Counted from the stretch's first letter, positions 53,302 through 62,757 are shown. The stretch is 64,000 nt of DNA from Clostridiales bacterium (GCA_004553575.1 SFLA01000001.1:1-64000), one strand, 5' to 3'. Numbers and translations: made by a program. The notes: generated from the sequence alone by a model not told the origin.

Positions 53302-54810
53302 ATGAACGAACATAACAACTCCTCCGACCGGTTATCTTTATTCGATTTTCAGGATGTATTCAAGGGCGTTAGAAAGCTGCTGCCGCTGTTTCTTGCGCTG
53401 CTCGTGCTGATTTCCGCGGTACTGTGCGCATATACCTACTTCAGCTACGTCCCGTATTACACTTCGACCGCGACCTTTACCATAACGCTTTCGGGAAGCT
53501 ACGGATCCTCGAACAGCTTTTATTATTCGACCACCGCCGCACAGCTCGCAAAGACATTTCCTTATATACTGCAAAGCGGTACGCTCGGCGATATGATAGC
53601 CGCCGATCTCGGCACCGATTCGGTTCCGGGCAGTATAAGCGTGCATTCCCTGGAAAATACGAACATCTTCACCATGACCGTATCCTCGTCCGACCCGGAG
53701 AACGCCTACAGGGTGCTGATGTCGGCAATAGACAATTATCCCGATCTGGCGCGGTTTGTCGTCGGCGACACCGTGTTCACTCTAATAAACGAGCCGGAGA
53801 TACCGTCCTCGCCCGCCAATTCACGTTCCTACCGCAGCGCCGTCCGCAATGCGCTGCTTATCAGCCTCGTGCTGTACGCTCTGGCGGTAACGCTGTACGT
53901 ACTGACCAGATCCACGGTACGCCGGACGGAAGATATAAAACGGATGCTTAACGTAAAGTGCATCGGTACGGTGCCGTTTGTCAAGCTTAAAAAGCGCGGC
54001 AAAAACGGCAGGAGCGAACCGATACTTATAACCAACAAGAAGCTGCCGCACAGCTTTTCGGAAGGTATACGGCTTATCCGCACAAAGCTCGAGCGGGAGG
54101 GCAAGGGAAAAACCGTGCTCGTAACCAGCGCCTGCGAAAACGAGGGGAAATCGACCGTCGCGGTCAATCTGGCGCTGTCGCTTGCCGAGAAGGGGTATCA
54201 GACCCTGCTTATAGACTGCGACCTCAGGAACCCCTCCTGCGCGAAGATACTCGGCATCGGCGAACCGCCGGCGGGGCTCGGCGATTATCTCGCGGGAAAG
54301 GCTCCGCTCAGCAAGCTCGGCTTCAAGCTTACGGCAATGTCGGGGCTTATGCTTATCCCCGGCAGGGGAAATCTCGCGTCGGCTGCGGAATCGCTCGACA
54401 CTTCCGCCATGAAGAAGCTGATAGACTCCATGCGGAACTACGTCGATTTCATAATACTCGATACCACCCCCTGCGCGGTGATAACCGACGCGGCGGTGCT
54501 CGCAAAGCAGGCTGACGAGGCGGTGTTCGTAGTGCGTCAGGACTACGCGAGCAAGGACAGAATACTCGACGGTGTTTCCACCCTGTCCGAAAGCGGCGTT
54601 CCGATACTCGGCTGTGTGTTTAACGCAATGCAAAGCGGCGGAAGCGGATACGGCGGCTACTACGGAAGATATTCGTATTCGCGGTATGCATACGGGAGCT
54701 ACGGAAGCCATTACGGCAAATACAACGAAGCCGACTCCTCTGCCGACACGGATGAGCAACCCACGGTCGGCAGACCGGACGCCGACGCGGCAAATAACAA
54801 AAACCAGTAA
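53302..54810 (+). CDS. Fused Wzz / BY-kinase, copy 2
   Basis: This 502-residue paralogue has transmembrane helices at about 27-48 and 182-203, Walker A SACENEGKSTVA (about 276-287), A' LLIDCDLRNP and Walker B FIILDTTPC. The tyrosine-rich region (GGYYGRYSYSRYAYGSYGSH) is followed by an Asp/Asn tail. The Wzz part shares YTSTAT...NTNIFTMTV features with copy 1, so tandem duplication is likely. It starts 15 nt after copy 1. The two kinases could cross-phosphorylate or control different polymers; this is not determined from sequence. Confidence 0.9.
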   Translation: MNEHNNSSDRLSLFDFQDVFKGVRKLLPLFLALLVLISAVLCAYTYFSYVPYYTSTATFTITLSGSYGSSNSFYYSTTAAQLAKTFPYILQSGTLGDMIAADLGTDSVPGSISVHSLENTNIFTMTVSSSDPENAYRVLMSAIDNYPDLARFVVGDTVFTLINEPEIPSSPANSRSYRSAVRNALLISLVLYALAVTLYVLTRSTVRRTEDIKRMLNVKCIGTVPFVKLKKRGKNGRSEPILITNKKLPHSFSEGIRLIRTKLEREGKGKTVLVTSACENEGKSTVAVNLALSLAEKGYQTLLIDCDLRNPSCAKILGIGEPPAGLGDYLAGKAPLSKLGFKLTAMSGLMLIPGRGNLASAAESLDTSAMKKLIDSMRNYVDFIILDTTPCAVITDAAVLAKQADEAVFVVRQDYASKDRILDGVSTLSESGVPILGCVFNAMQSGGSGYGGYYGRYSYSRYAYGSYGSHYGKYNEADSSADTDEQPTVGRPDADAANNKNQ

Positions 54811-54826
54811 CGAATCGGGACCTGAA

Positions 54827-56797
54827 ATGAATGCAAAAAAAGCCGGAACGTCCACGCGGCGTCCCATCAACGCGCGCACAACGCGAATAATACTTCTTAT
54901 GATCGCGGATGCCGCGATTGTAAACCTGGCAGCGTTCCTTTCGCTTATGCTGCGAATGGAATTCAATTTATCCGAGCTTGTCGAATGCGGATTCCTTGAC
55001 AGTATGCTGTCATACGCACCGCTGAACACCGTAACGGCTCTGATTATAATACTGCTGTTCGGGCTTTACGACAGCATGTGGGAGTTCGCCGGGGTGGACG
55101 AGCTTATTAACTCAATCTTTGCGGCGCTCTGTATTTCCGCCTCGAACCTTGTCGGTATGTTCTGCTTCGGAATGATCCGCGGCAGCAAGCTGTTCGAAAG
55201 CCCCGTAACCTCCGCATGGGACCTTATCACGAAGGTGTTCACCGTCGCGGAGATGCCGAAAAGCTTCCCGGCGATCTACATACTGGTGCTTATTGCCGGT
55301 ATCGGCGGGGCGAGACTTTCCTACCGGCTTATACGGCGCAAAAAGCATATGCTGGGTCAGAACGTCGTGCGCACCATGGTAATCGGTGCGGGCAGAGCGG
55401 GCGCGATAGTCATACGCGACCTTACGAGCAGCTCGCTGAGCGACAACCGCGTGGTGTGCATTATCGACGACGACCCCTCCAAGCTGGGCGCAAAAATCTA
55501 CGGCGTTAAGGTGGTCGGCGGCAGCGATACGATAAAAGAGAACGTAAAAAAATACGGTGTCGACGAGATTCTGTTTGCAATACCCACGGCGAGCGCGTCC
55601 CGCCGCAGGGAGATACTCGGCATCTGCTCCGAGACGGGATGTCAGCTTAAAATCCTCCCGGGACTGTACCAGCTTGCCAGCGGAGAAGTCCGCATTGAGA
55701 AGCAGCGTGAGGTACGTATTGAAGACCTGCTCGGGCGGGACAGCGTTAAAATCGACCCTGCCGGTGTAAGCAGCACAATATGCGGCATGACTGCGCTGGT
55801 CACCGGAGGCGGCGGCTCCATCGGCAGCGAGCTCTGCCGGCAGATAGCCGCTTGCTCGCCGAAAAAGCTGATCGTTTTCGATATTTACGAAAACAACGCC
55901 TATGCGATACAGCAGGAGCTGCTCCACGCTTATCCTAATCTGGATCTTACGGTGCTTATCGGATCGGTAAGAGACGTCAACAGGGTTAACGAGGTGTTTT
56001 CGCTCTACCGTCCGGATCTCGTCTTCCACGCCGCCGCGCACAAGCACGTTCCGCTTATGGAAAGCAGTCCGCTCGAGGCGGTCAAAAACAACGTCTTCGG
56101 AACGCTTACGGTCGCCCGCGCCGCCGATAAATACGGCACCCGCAGAATGTGTCTTATATCGACGGACAAGGCGGTCAATCCGACCAACGTAATGGGCGCC
56201 ACCAAGCGGATATGCGAAATGATTGTCCAATACATGGACGGAATCAGCAAAACCGATTATGTGGCGGTGCGGTTCGGAAACGTGCTCGGCAGCAACGGAA
56301 GCGTTATCCCGCTGTTCCGCCGGCAGATAGCCTACGGCGGTCCGGTCACGGTCACGCACAAGGATATAACCCGTTTCTTTATGACCATTCCCGAGGCGGT
56401 TTCACTTATACTCCAGGCGGGCGCCTTTGCGCAGGGCGGCGAAATATTCGTGCTTGACATGGGCGAGCCGGTTAAAATCGATACTCTTGCGCGCAATATG
56501 ATACGGCTTTCGGGATATGAGCCGGACGTGGATATAAAAATCGTCTATACAGGTCTCCGCCCGGGAGAGAAGCTGTACGAAGAGGTGCTGATATCGGGCG
56601 AGGGCAACAAAAAGACCGAAAACGAGCTGATATTTATACGGGAGCCGCTGCAGTTCAGCTCCGAAAAGCTGCTCGACGGGCTTGACAAGCTGCATTCGCT
56701 GTCAGATACCGCACCCGTGTCGGAGGTAAAGCATGCGCTCGCCGATCTGGTCGATACCTACACGCCGGACGAGCGCGAAGAATCGGCGGCAAAATGA
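54827..56797 (+). CDS. CapD/PglF-type nucleotide-sugar 4,6-dehydratase (membrane-bound)
   Basis: This 656-residue protein has four N-terminal helices (about 18-150), then a first Rossmann domain (VIGAGRAGAIVIRDL). The catalytic short-chain dehydratase domain has VTGGGGSIGSELCRQI, LVFHAAAHKHVPLM and the active-site STDKAVNPTNVMGATKR, in which TDK replaces the usual Tyr. Long FlaA1/PglF/CapD enzymes convert UDP-GlcNAc to a 4-keto-6-deoxy sugar, the first step to QuiNAc/bacillosamine- or FucNAc-type residues. It should supply a sugar for the polymer governed by the BY-kinases. ATG 54827 follows the upstream stop by 16 nt. Confidence 0.92.
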   Translation: MNAKKAGTSTRRPINARTTRIILLMIADAAIVNLAAFLSLMLRMEFNLSELVECGFLDSMLSYAPLNTVTALIIILLFGLYDSMWEFAGVDELINSIFAALCISASNLVGMFCFGMIRGSKLFESPVTSAWDLITKVFTVAEMPKSFPAIYILVLIAGIGGARLSYRLIRRKKHMLGQNVVRTMVIGAGRAGAIVIRDLTSSSLSDNRVVCIIDDDPSKLGAKIYGVKVVGGSDTIKENVKKYGVDEILFAIPTASASRRREILGICSETGCQLKILPGLYQLASGEVRIEKQREVRIEDLLGRDSVKIDPAGVSSTICGMTALVTGGGGSIGSELCRQIAACSPKKLIVFDIYENNAYAIQQELLHAYPNLDLTVLIGSVRDVNRVNEVFSLYRPDLVFHAAAHKHVPLMESSPLEAVKNNVFGTLTVARAADKYGTRRMCLISTDKAVNPTNVMGATKRICEMIVQYMDGISKTDYVAVRFGNVLGSNGSVIPLFRRQIAYGGPVTVTHKDITRFFMTIPEAVSLILQAGAFAQGGEIFVLDMGEPVKIDTLARNMIRLSGYEPDVDIKIVYTGLRPGEKLYEEVLISGEGNKKTENELIFIREPLQFSSEKLLDGLDKLHSLSDTAPVSEVKHALADLVDTYTPDEREESAAK

Positions 56798-56811
56798 AAA
56801 AAGGAGCAGAA

Positions 56812-57672
56812 ATGACCGCGTTTTTAACAGTCGTATTAATACTGCTCGTATATGCGGTTTTCTCGGTCGCCGTTTCGTACGCTTCGGTCGAGACTTCACG
56901 AAACGAGCTTACGCTTAAGGGCATTACCGACGAAGCAGTCATCGTTCTTATCAGCGATCTTCACGGCAGAGAAGTCGGGCGCGGGAATTCAAAGCTTATA
57001 TCGGCGGTAAAAGCCGCCGGTCCTGACGCCGTCTGTCTTACCGGAGACTTTATAGACGTCGGCGACAGCGAACGGGATATAGATGAATTCTGCAGTCTGG
57101 TAAGCGCTCTGTGCGGGATCGCGCCGGTATATTACAGCTACGGCAACCATGAGATGCGCCGTATCGCAAACGGCGGGGACGACTTTTCGGACAAAATATC
57201 CGCCGCAGGTGCCAAATTGCTCGAATGCTCATACACGGACGTGAATATCAACGGTCAGACGGTGCGTATCGGCGGAATGTACGGAAGCGGATTCGTTACG
57301 GAAAACGAGCCTGAGGGATCGGACGAGGCGAGACGATACTGCTTTCTTACCGAATTCACCGCATGCGAGTACCCGACTTTGCTTCTGTCGCACTGCCCGG
57401 ATTCCTTCGTTATCGGCTCCGAAGAGGCGGACTGGGAGATAGGACTGATATTATCGGGTCACGTTCACGGAGGACTGTGGCGTCTGCCGATCGTCGGCGG
57501 GCTGGTATCGCACTCCGAAGGGCTGTTTCCCGTGCACGATAAGGGAATGTTTGCGCTCGGGCGCTCACACATGGTTATAACATCGGGTCTTGCGGGGAGC
57601 GGGTGGATACCGCGGCTCGGCAACCCCGGAGAGATTACCGTAATAACACTGAAACCGGAGAACACAAAATGA
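56812..57672 (+). CDS. YkuE/YaeI-type membrane metallophosphoesterase
   Basis: This 286-residue protein has an N-terminal helix (FLTVVLILLVYAVFSVAVSY) and a calcineurin-like domain with ISDLHG, TGDFID, GNHEM, LLSHCPD and LSGHVHGG. YkuE/YaeI relatives act on UDP-linked or membrane phosphoesters such as UDP-2,3-diacylglucosamine; the exact substrate is unknown. AAGGAG lies 6 nt before ATG 56812, which I prefer over the overlapping ATG at 56794. Its stop overlaps the next start (ATGA). Confidence 0.85.
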   Translation: MTAFLTVVLILLVYAVFSVAVSYASVETSRNELTLKGITDEAVIVLISDLHGREVGRGNSKLISAVKAAGPDAVCLTGDFIDVGDSERDIDEFCSLVSALCGIAPVYYSYGNHEMRRIANGGDDFSDKISAAGAKLLECSYTDVNINGQTVRIGGMYGSGFVTENEPEGSDEARRYCFLTEFTACEYPTLLLSHCPDSFVIGSEEADWEIGLILSGHVHGGLWRLPIVGGLVSHSEGLFPVHDKGMFALGRSHMVITSGLAGSGWIPRLGNPGEITVITLKPENTK

Positions 57673-60056
57673 AAAAACTTTTATCCGCAATACTTTTAAC
57701 CGCAATTATCGGAGGAATTCTTATGACCGGCTGCAGCAATACCGGAAAAACCGTTAACGCCGCCCTCGGGGCTCCCTGCTTCACCGGAAGCGGATGCGTA
57801 TACGAGGGCAGTCTGTCCGCGATTACCGACGGAAACGAAAAAACCTCCGCCGTTATCCGCCCCGACCCGGATTACGCATCCGAGCTGACCTTCGGCGATT
57901 GGTACGGAAATTCGCATACCGAGGCGCTTCCCGCAGGAAGAATTGCCGTCACCGTCGATCTCGGCTTTATCACCGCCGCGGAGAAGATAACCGTAACCGG
58001 CGAATATTCCGGAGCCGTAAAGGTTTATCTGTCCGACGACGGATACAATTTCACAAAATATCTCGGTGAATTCGGCGAAAAGACCATACCGGTCAATTCG
58101 GATGTCAAGGCGGTAATGCTTACCTTCGAATCCGGCGAAATCACTTTAAGCGAAATCGCGGTTACCGGAATCCGTACCGCCGAGAAGGTGCTGCTGTCGT
58201 CCGGCTGTTCGTATGAGTGGGAGGGCACCCGAATGACCGCTTACTCGGATGCCGGCACCGAGCTTACCGACGGTATATACTTTGAGAAGAACGACGATGA
58301 AAACACCGATGCGCTTTCCGGCCGCACCTCTCACGAGGAGGACGGGCTGACCGGAAAATACGGCAATGTTATAACCGTCGATCTCGGAAGTATAAAGAAC
58401 GTGTCCGAAGTGTCCTTCGGCGCATATCTCGCACGGGGCGGAAAATCGCTCGTTCCCGACCGCATTGACGTAAGATATTCGGCTGACGGAGAAGCCTGGA
58501 CGGATTTCGGGCAGAGCTTTCTGGTTTCGCGCTCCGGGGCGTCCGAGGATTGCTCAAACCGTTATTTCGTAACACGCGCATATACGGTCGAGGCAAGATA
58601 CATAAGAATCTTCACTTATGCAGACGGACTTTTCTGCACCGATGAAATCGAGATTTACGGCTGCAAAACCGCGGTGGCCGAGCCCGGATACAGCCGCCCC
58701 GCCGCCGTCGAAAGCCTTACCGACACCGCCGCCGGCTGCGAAGCGCTGATCAACGGCACCCCCGCCTCCGCGCTTACGGATCTGATCTTCACTGCCGGAG
58801 TTCCCGCCGGAGGCAGTTCGACCGTTAAAATCAACCTCGGAAAGACTACCGGTATAACCGGAGTCTGTGTAGTATGCGACGGCGAAATAACGGGAATATC
58901 CTCAGCCGCGGAGGGCAAAGCCCTTTACACCGAGGCGGCGGGAATATACACCGCCTACCTGCTGTTCGGCGAAGCCGTAACCGCCGACGAAATAGAGATA
59001 TCCTTCAACTGCAGCGGAAACGTGCTTGAGGCGGAGGCGTTCTCCGGCGCCGCACAGCTTCCCGCAGTGAGCGGCGGATTCTTCCAGCTACCCACCAACG
59101 GAGGCGGTAACGTCGCCGCGCAGAACAGCGAATACAGCTGGTTCCTGCAGCTCAAGGGAATGCACGATCTCGGAATGAGCGTGGTTGTAATACAGTATTC
59201 CACCCACTTTATTGCCAAAACGACCCTTATAAACGGCAGGCATCTTGCCGACGCAGGATACACCTACACGGCGACCTACGGCTGTGAGGACGTTTGCCGG
59301 GCGGTGCTCGACGCCGCGGCGAAGCTCGGAATGAAGGTATATATCGGCACAATACACGACGCCGATTTCACCGATCCTGCGGCAAACACCGCTCAGTACA
59401 AAGCGATAGTCGAGGATTCAAAAGCGTCGATAAACGACATTTACGAGCTTTATTCCTCGCACCCGGCGTTCGGCGGCTATTACCTGTCCGACGAGACCTG
59501 TGATCACTGGCTCAACCTGAACGGCGGAGTCGAGGCATGCCGATCGGTATACGAGGGGCAGTCCGAATACATCCGCTCGATCGACGGCGACGCTTCGATA
59601 ATGATCGCCCCCGCAATCTGGCGTTCCGGCGATCCCGCTGCCGGTGCGGACAATCTGTACGAAATGCTTAAGCCGTCCGAGGAAGGCGGTAAGCCGGTGG
59701 TCGACATCGTCGCCGTGCAGGACTGCCTCGGCAGAGAGCTTTCGCTTACGGTAAGCGACGAGGCTTACTCCGCATGGCTCGAACGCTGCGAGCTCTGGGC
59801 AAAGGCGATAAGAAAAGCGGGAGCCGAGTTCTGGCACGACGCCGAGGTGTTCGAAATCACCTCAACCTCAAAGCGCTTCCCGGAGATAAAAAAATCGCTT
59901 GCGCTCCAGGCGCCGATATCCGGCGGGATAATCGTCTTTGATATTCCGCACTACTTCTCTCCCTGCCCCATGACCGGGATAAACGATCCGTACGGCGATT
60001 ACAAGCGCCGCATTATGACGGAATATATCGAGTATTATTCGTCGCTCACCGAATAA
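57669..60056 (+). CDS. DUF4434 lipoprotein with discoidin-like domains
   Basis: This 795-residue protein has a lipoprotein signal peptide (lipobox ILMTGC, Cys near residue 22). Two F5/8-type discoidin-like beta domains are visible: SALTDGN-type motifs, VTVDLGFITAAEKITV, and VITVDLGSIKNVSEVSF with VEARYIRIFTY. A C-terminal DUF4434 TIM-barrel region follows, starting SGGFFQLPTNGG with GGYYLSDETCDHWLN. DUF4434 is a putative glycoside hydrolase fold, and the Glu in YLSDE is a candidate acid. It is the last gene of the operon, so it might trim the exopolysaccharide made by the genes upstream (inference). Confidence 0.8.
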   Translation: MKKLLSAILLTAIIGGILMTGCSNTGKTVNAALGAPCFTGSGCVYEGSLSAITDGNEKTSAVIRPDPDYASELTFGDWYGNSHTEALPAGRIAVTVDLGFITAAEKITVTGEYSGAVKVYLSDDGYNFTKYLGEFGEKTIPVNSDVKAVMLTFESGEITLSEIAVTGIRTAEKVLLSSGCSYEWEGTRMTAYSDAGTELTDGIYFEKNDDENTDALSGRTSHEEDGLTGKYGNVITVDLGSIKNVSEVSFGAYLARGGKSLVPDRIDVRYSADGEAWTDFGQSFLVSRSGASEDCSNRYFVTRAYTVEARYIRIFTYADGLFCTDEIEIYGCKTAVAEPGYSRPAAVESLTDTAAGCEALINGTPASALTDLIFTAGVPAGGSSTVKINLGKTTGITGVCVVCDGEITGISSAAEGKALYTEAAGIYTAYLLFGEAVTADEIEISFNCSGNVLEAEAFSGAAQLPAVSGGFFQLPTNGGGNVAAQNSEYSWFLQLKGMHDLGMSVVVIQYSTHFIAKTTLINGRHLADAGYTYTATYGCEDVCRAVLDAAAKLGMKVYIGTIHDADFTDPAANTAQYKAIVEDSKASINDIYELYSSHPAFGGYYLSDETCDHWLNLNGGVEACRSVYEGQSEYIRSIDGDASIMIAPAIWRSGDPAAGADNLYEMLKPSEEGGKPVVDIVAVQDCLGRELSLTVSDEAYSAWLERCELWAKAIRKAGAEFWHDAEVFEITSTSKRFPEIKKSLALQAPISGGIIVFDIPHYFSPCPMTGINDPYGDYKRRIMTEYIEYYSSLTE

Positions 60057-60072
60057 ACCCGCAAAACGACGC

Positions 60073-60117
60073 CCGCCGCGTAAAGCCTTTAACGGCTCTC
60101 CGCGGCGGAGTTTTTAT
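60073..60117 (+). terminator. Terminator of the 13-kb operon
   Basis: CCGCCGCG (60073-60080) pairs with CGCGGCGG (60101-60108). An inner AAGCC/GGCT stem extends it, followed by AGTTTTTATAA. Confidence 0.9.
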
Positions 60118-60164
60118 AACTTTGTCTTTCGCGGCTTCAGCAGGAGCGGCCTTATTCAAAGCTT

Positions 60165-62171
60165 TTACCGACTCCTTTTCCGCCCTTTATCCTTAACAAA
60201 CCATCCCCTCGTAAAAGCTCCCTCCGGCGCGCGGTGCGTCAGATAAGCCTTTATCACCGGGAGCGGATCCTTTTCGGTGGTGAAAAACAGTATTTCCGCG
60301 TCCGCTCCGGTATCAAGATCGGTAAGCACGGTCGGAACGCTGTTGTATATAATGCTTCGGTGTCCGTATTCACGCATAACCGGGAAGGAGGCTCCTGTGC
60401 GGTCCGTAAGCAAAGCCGAACAGCCTTTCCCGCAGCCCCGGTTTATGTTGCGTACAATACAGTTTTCGGTATGCATAAGCGGCTGTGCGCCGTATACGAT
60501 ATATTCCCGTGTAAGGCGGGTTTTTACTGCGCCGGGAAAGCTTTCGGGCGACACGCATATGCTCGAAAACCCGTTTGCATCGGCTGTGGCCGCAGAAAGC
60601 GAATTGGTTATGTTAAGCGTGTAGTCGCCGTGGAGTATCATACCCCGGCAGAGCCGCAGCATACCGATTCCCGGCACGGTCGCGTGGTTTACTCCGATCT
60701 CCCGCACCCTTTCCAGCATTTCCGAAACTCGTTCCTCCTCGGAACCGAACACGGTGCGCGGAAGCACTGCGGAGATACGGGAAGCATGCTCCGCGGCGTA
60801 CGGCAGGCTATCGATTTCCCAGAGCGGGAGATCGATACGGTCAGCGTATTCAAACCCTGAGTCGGTGCGGGGCGCGTGCGCGAACCGAAGCACGGTTTTC
60901 CCTTTCCATACCTCCGCTCCCTTTCCGTAATCCGGTATCAAACAGCTCCCGGCGGGACGGTTCTTTTCCAGAAGCGCGGCGGAAAGCGAAGAGAGCGCGG
61001 CACGCCGGAGCGAATTTACCTCCGAAGCCCGCACGAATATACCGTTTTCCGACGTTACCGTAACTTCTTCTGCCGTAAATCCGCTTTCCCCGGTGCGGGA
61101 CAGACGGGAAACGAGCTCCTCGCTGTCGGTTCCCTTTCCGGTTGCGGGGAGCGGAGATGCGCCGGCAACCGTTACCGTAACCCCGCCCGCCGAGGCGGTC
61201 AGCGACGATCCGGAAAGCGAAAAACTTCCGTGCATATTCACCGGGATATCCGGCAGCGGAGCGGGAGGCGGAGATGAGCGTGAAAGCTCCTTGTCGTGTT
61301 CGGAGCGTATACCGAACATACCGGCGCCCGTGTTCCCGGTATAATACCCGTCGCTGAACCCCCCGCGTGAAAACAGCGCGGCAAGCCGGCTCATTTCGTC
61401 CGCAGAGGCGGCGCGGTGACCGTCAATAAGGCGGCGGTATATGTCGGTAACTCCGTAAACGTATTCCGGAGACTTCATTCTTCCTTCGATTTTGAACGAA
61501 CACACACCCATATCCATAAGCTCGGGTATATGCGGAGCGAGGCACATGTCCTTAAGCGAAAGCGGGTAGCCGTTCCCGTATGCAAGCCGGCAGGGCTGTG
61601 CGCATTCGCCGCGGTTGCCGCTGCGCTTCCCGATAAACGATGACATAAGGCAGCCTCCGCTCTGCGAAACGCATACCGCTCCGTGAATGAACACTTCCGT
61701 TTCGATTCCGGTTTCCGCGCATTTCTTTATCTCGTCCCTGCCGCATTCTCGCGCCATTACCACCCGGTCGAACCCGAGCGAGCGGGCGGCAACGGCTCCC
61801 GCGGCGGAATGAATGCACGCCTGCGTCGATGCGTGCAGCACCGAATCCGGCCGCAGCTCCTTTATAAGTCTTGCCAGCCCGAGATCCTGCACTATAAACG
61901 CGTCGCAGTATCCGGCGTCCCAGACGGAGGCGGCCAGTTCTGCCAGCTCGCGCACGGTACGGTCGGTTGCAAGTATGTTGAGCGTAAGATACAGCTTTTT
62001 GCCGCGCAGATGAAGCTTCCCGGATGCCGCTTCAAGCCCTTCGGTATCGAAGTTTTCGGCGAAGGCGCGTGCGCCTCCCCTGCGGAGCCCGAGATATACC
62101 GCGTCTGCGCCTCCGGCTATCGCCGCATCGAGCGCGGCCATGCTCCCGGCGGGAGAAAGCAGCTCTGCCAT
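60165..62171 (-). CDS. U32 family protein (YhbU/RlhA-TrhP type)
   Basis: This 668-residue protein begins MAELLSPAGSMAALDAAIAG followed by GADAVYLG, with the U32 signature region EVFIHGAVCVSQSGGC, the Cys in GECAQPCR and a C-terminal DUF3656-like part. Despite the 'peptidase' name, characterised members (RlhA, TrhP) act in rRNA or tRNA hydroxylation, using prephenate-dependent chemistry with clustered Cys residues. Which RNA it modifies is not determined. ATG 62171 was chosen, with GAGGTG 7 nt upstream; the first ATG of the open frame (62186) has no site. It is convergent with the EPS operon and divergent from atp. Confidence 0.88.
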   Translation of the reverse strand: MAELLSPAGSMAALDAAIAGGADAVYLGLRRGGARAFAENFDTEGLEAASGKLHLRGKKLYLTLNILATDRTVRELAELAASVWDAGYCDAFIVQDLGLARLIKELRPDSVLHASTQACIHSAAGAVAARSLGFDRVVMARECGRDEIKKCAETGIETEVFIHGAVCVSQSGGCLMSSFIGKRSGNRGECAQPCRLAYGNGYPLSLKDMCLAPHIPELMDMGVCSFKIEGRMKSPEYVYGVTDIYRRLIDGHRAASADEMSRLAALFSRGGFSDGYYTGNTGAGMFGIRSEHDKELSRSSPPPAPLPDIPVNMHGSFSLSGSSLTASAGGVTVTVAGASPLPATGKGTDSEELVSRLSRTGESGFTAEEVTVTSENGIFVRASEVNSLRRAALSSLSAALLEKNRPAGSCLIPDYGKGAEVWKGKTVLRFAHAPRTDSGFEYADRIDLPLWEIDSLPYAAEHASRISAVLPRTVFGSEEERVSEMLERVREIGVNHATVPGIGMLRLCRGMILHGDYTLNITNSLSAATADANGFSSICVSPESFPGAVKTRLTREYIVYGAQPLMHTENCIVRNINRGCGKGCSALLTDRTGASFPVMREYGHRSIIYNSVPTVLTDLDTGADAEILFFTTEKDPLPVIKAYLTHRAPEGAFTRGWFVKDKGRKRSR

Positions 62172-62209
62172 ACACACACCTCGCAATCAAAAAATCGTTC
62201 TTTCACGTG

Positions 62210-62239
62210 ATTATATCTCACCCCGCTCCGCTTTGTCAA
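62210..62239 (-). promoter_or_regulatory. Promoter of the U32 gene
   Basis: On the minus strand, TTGACA (62239-62234), 18 nt, TATAAT (62215-62210). It is consensus at both boxes. Confidence 0.7.
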
Positions 62240-62250
62240 GGTTGACAAAG
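62231..62250. repeat. Inverted repeat overlapping both divergent -35 boxes
   Basis: CTTTGTCAA (62231-62239) and TTGACAAAG (62242-62250) are perfect reverse complements with a GG centre. Each arm contains one of the two divergent -35 elements. It may be an operator, or simply the consequence of back-to-back consensus boxes. Confidence 0.6.
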
Positions 62251-62270
62251 CTTGTGCGGAATGCTATAAT
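62242..62270 (+). promoter_or_regulatory. Promoter of the atp operon
   Basis: TTGACA (62242-62247), 17 nt, TATAAT (62265-62270). It is a perfect consensus. Confidence 0.85.
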
Positions 62271-62310
62271 GCTTACCGTCAACATGCCTGTTATATCGGG
62301 GGTTTATTGC

Positions 62311-62754
62311 ATGAAACTTTCTCCGGCGGTAAAGCAGACCACCGCGCTGACGGCCGTCGGTACGGCGGTATGCGCGGTGATAATGACCGTTGTCTATCTG
62401 CTTATCGGAAAATGGAATACCCGGGTGCTGTTCGGCACGCTGCTCGGCAGTGCGGTCGCGGTGCTCAACTTCTTTCTTATGGCGGTATCCGTACAGCAGT
62501 CGGTCGAATGCGGCGACGCGGACAGCGCAAAAATTAAAATGCGTTCCTCTCGCATGACCCGTACGCTCATAATGACGGCGGCGGCTGTCGCCGCTTACTT
62601 TTTGAGCGGCGTTATCGATATTATTCCCCTGCTTATATGTTATATTTTCCCGCGTGTGACCATAACCGCAAAGGCGGTTTTAGACCGGATATTCCGCCGC
62701 GACCGGTCCGATGCGGATACGGATGTCGAAAATAATCAGGAAAAGGCAGATTAA
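62311..62754 (+). CDS. atpI: ATP synthase subunit I-like membrane protein
   Basis: This 147-residue protein has four transmembrane helices (LTAVGTAVCAVIMTVVYLLI, VLFGTLLGSAVAVLNFFLMA, LIMTAAAVAAYFLSGVI, IPLLICYIFP). It begins the F0 gene set, as AtpI does in Firmicutes, where it is thought to help rotor ring assembly. ATG 62311 was chosen, with a GGGGG site about 8 nt upstream. Sequence conservation in this family is low, so the call rests on topology and position. Confidence 0.8.
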   Translation: MKLSPAVKQTTALTAVGTAVCAVIMTVVYLLIGKWNTRVLFGTLLGSAVAVLNFFLMAVSVQQSVECGDADSAKIKMRSSRMTRTLIMTAAAVAAYFLSGVIDIIPLLICYIFPRVTITAKAVLDRIFRRDRSDADTDVENNQEKAD

Positions 62755-62757
62755 ACA

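Noticed and set aside
60165..62171. Collagenase-type secreted protease
   Set aside because: U32 names suggest this, but no signal peptide is present, and the better-characterised members of this branch modify RNA.
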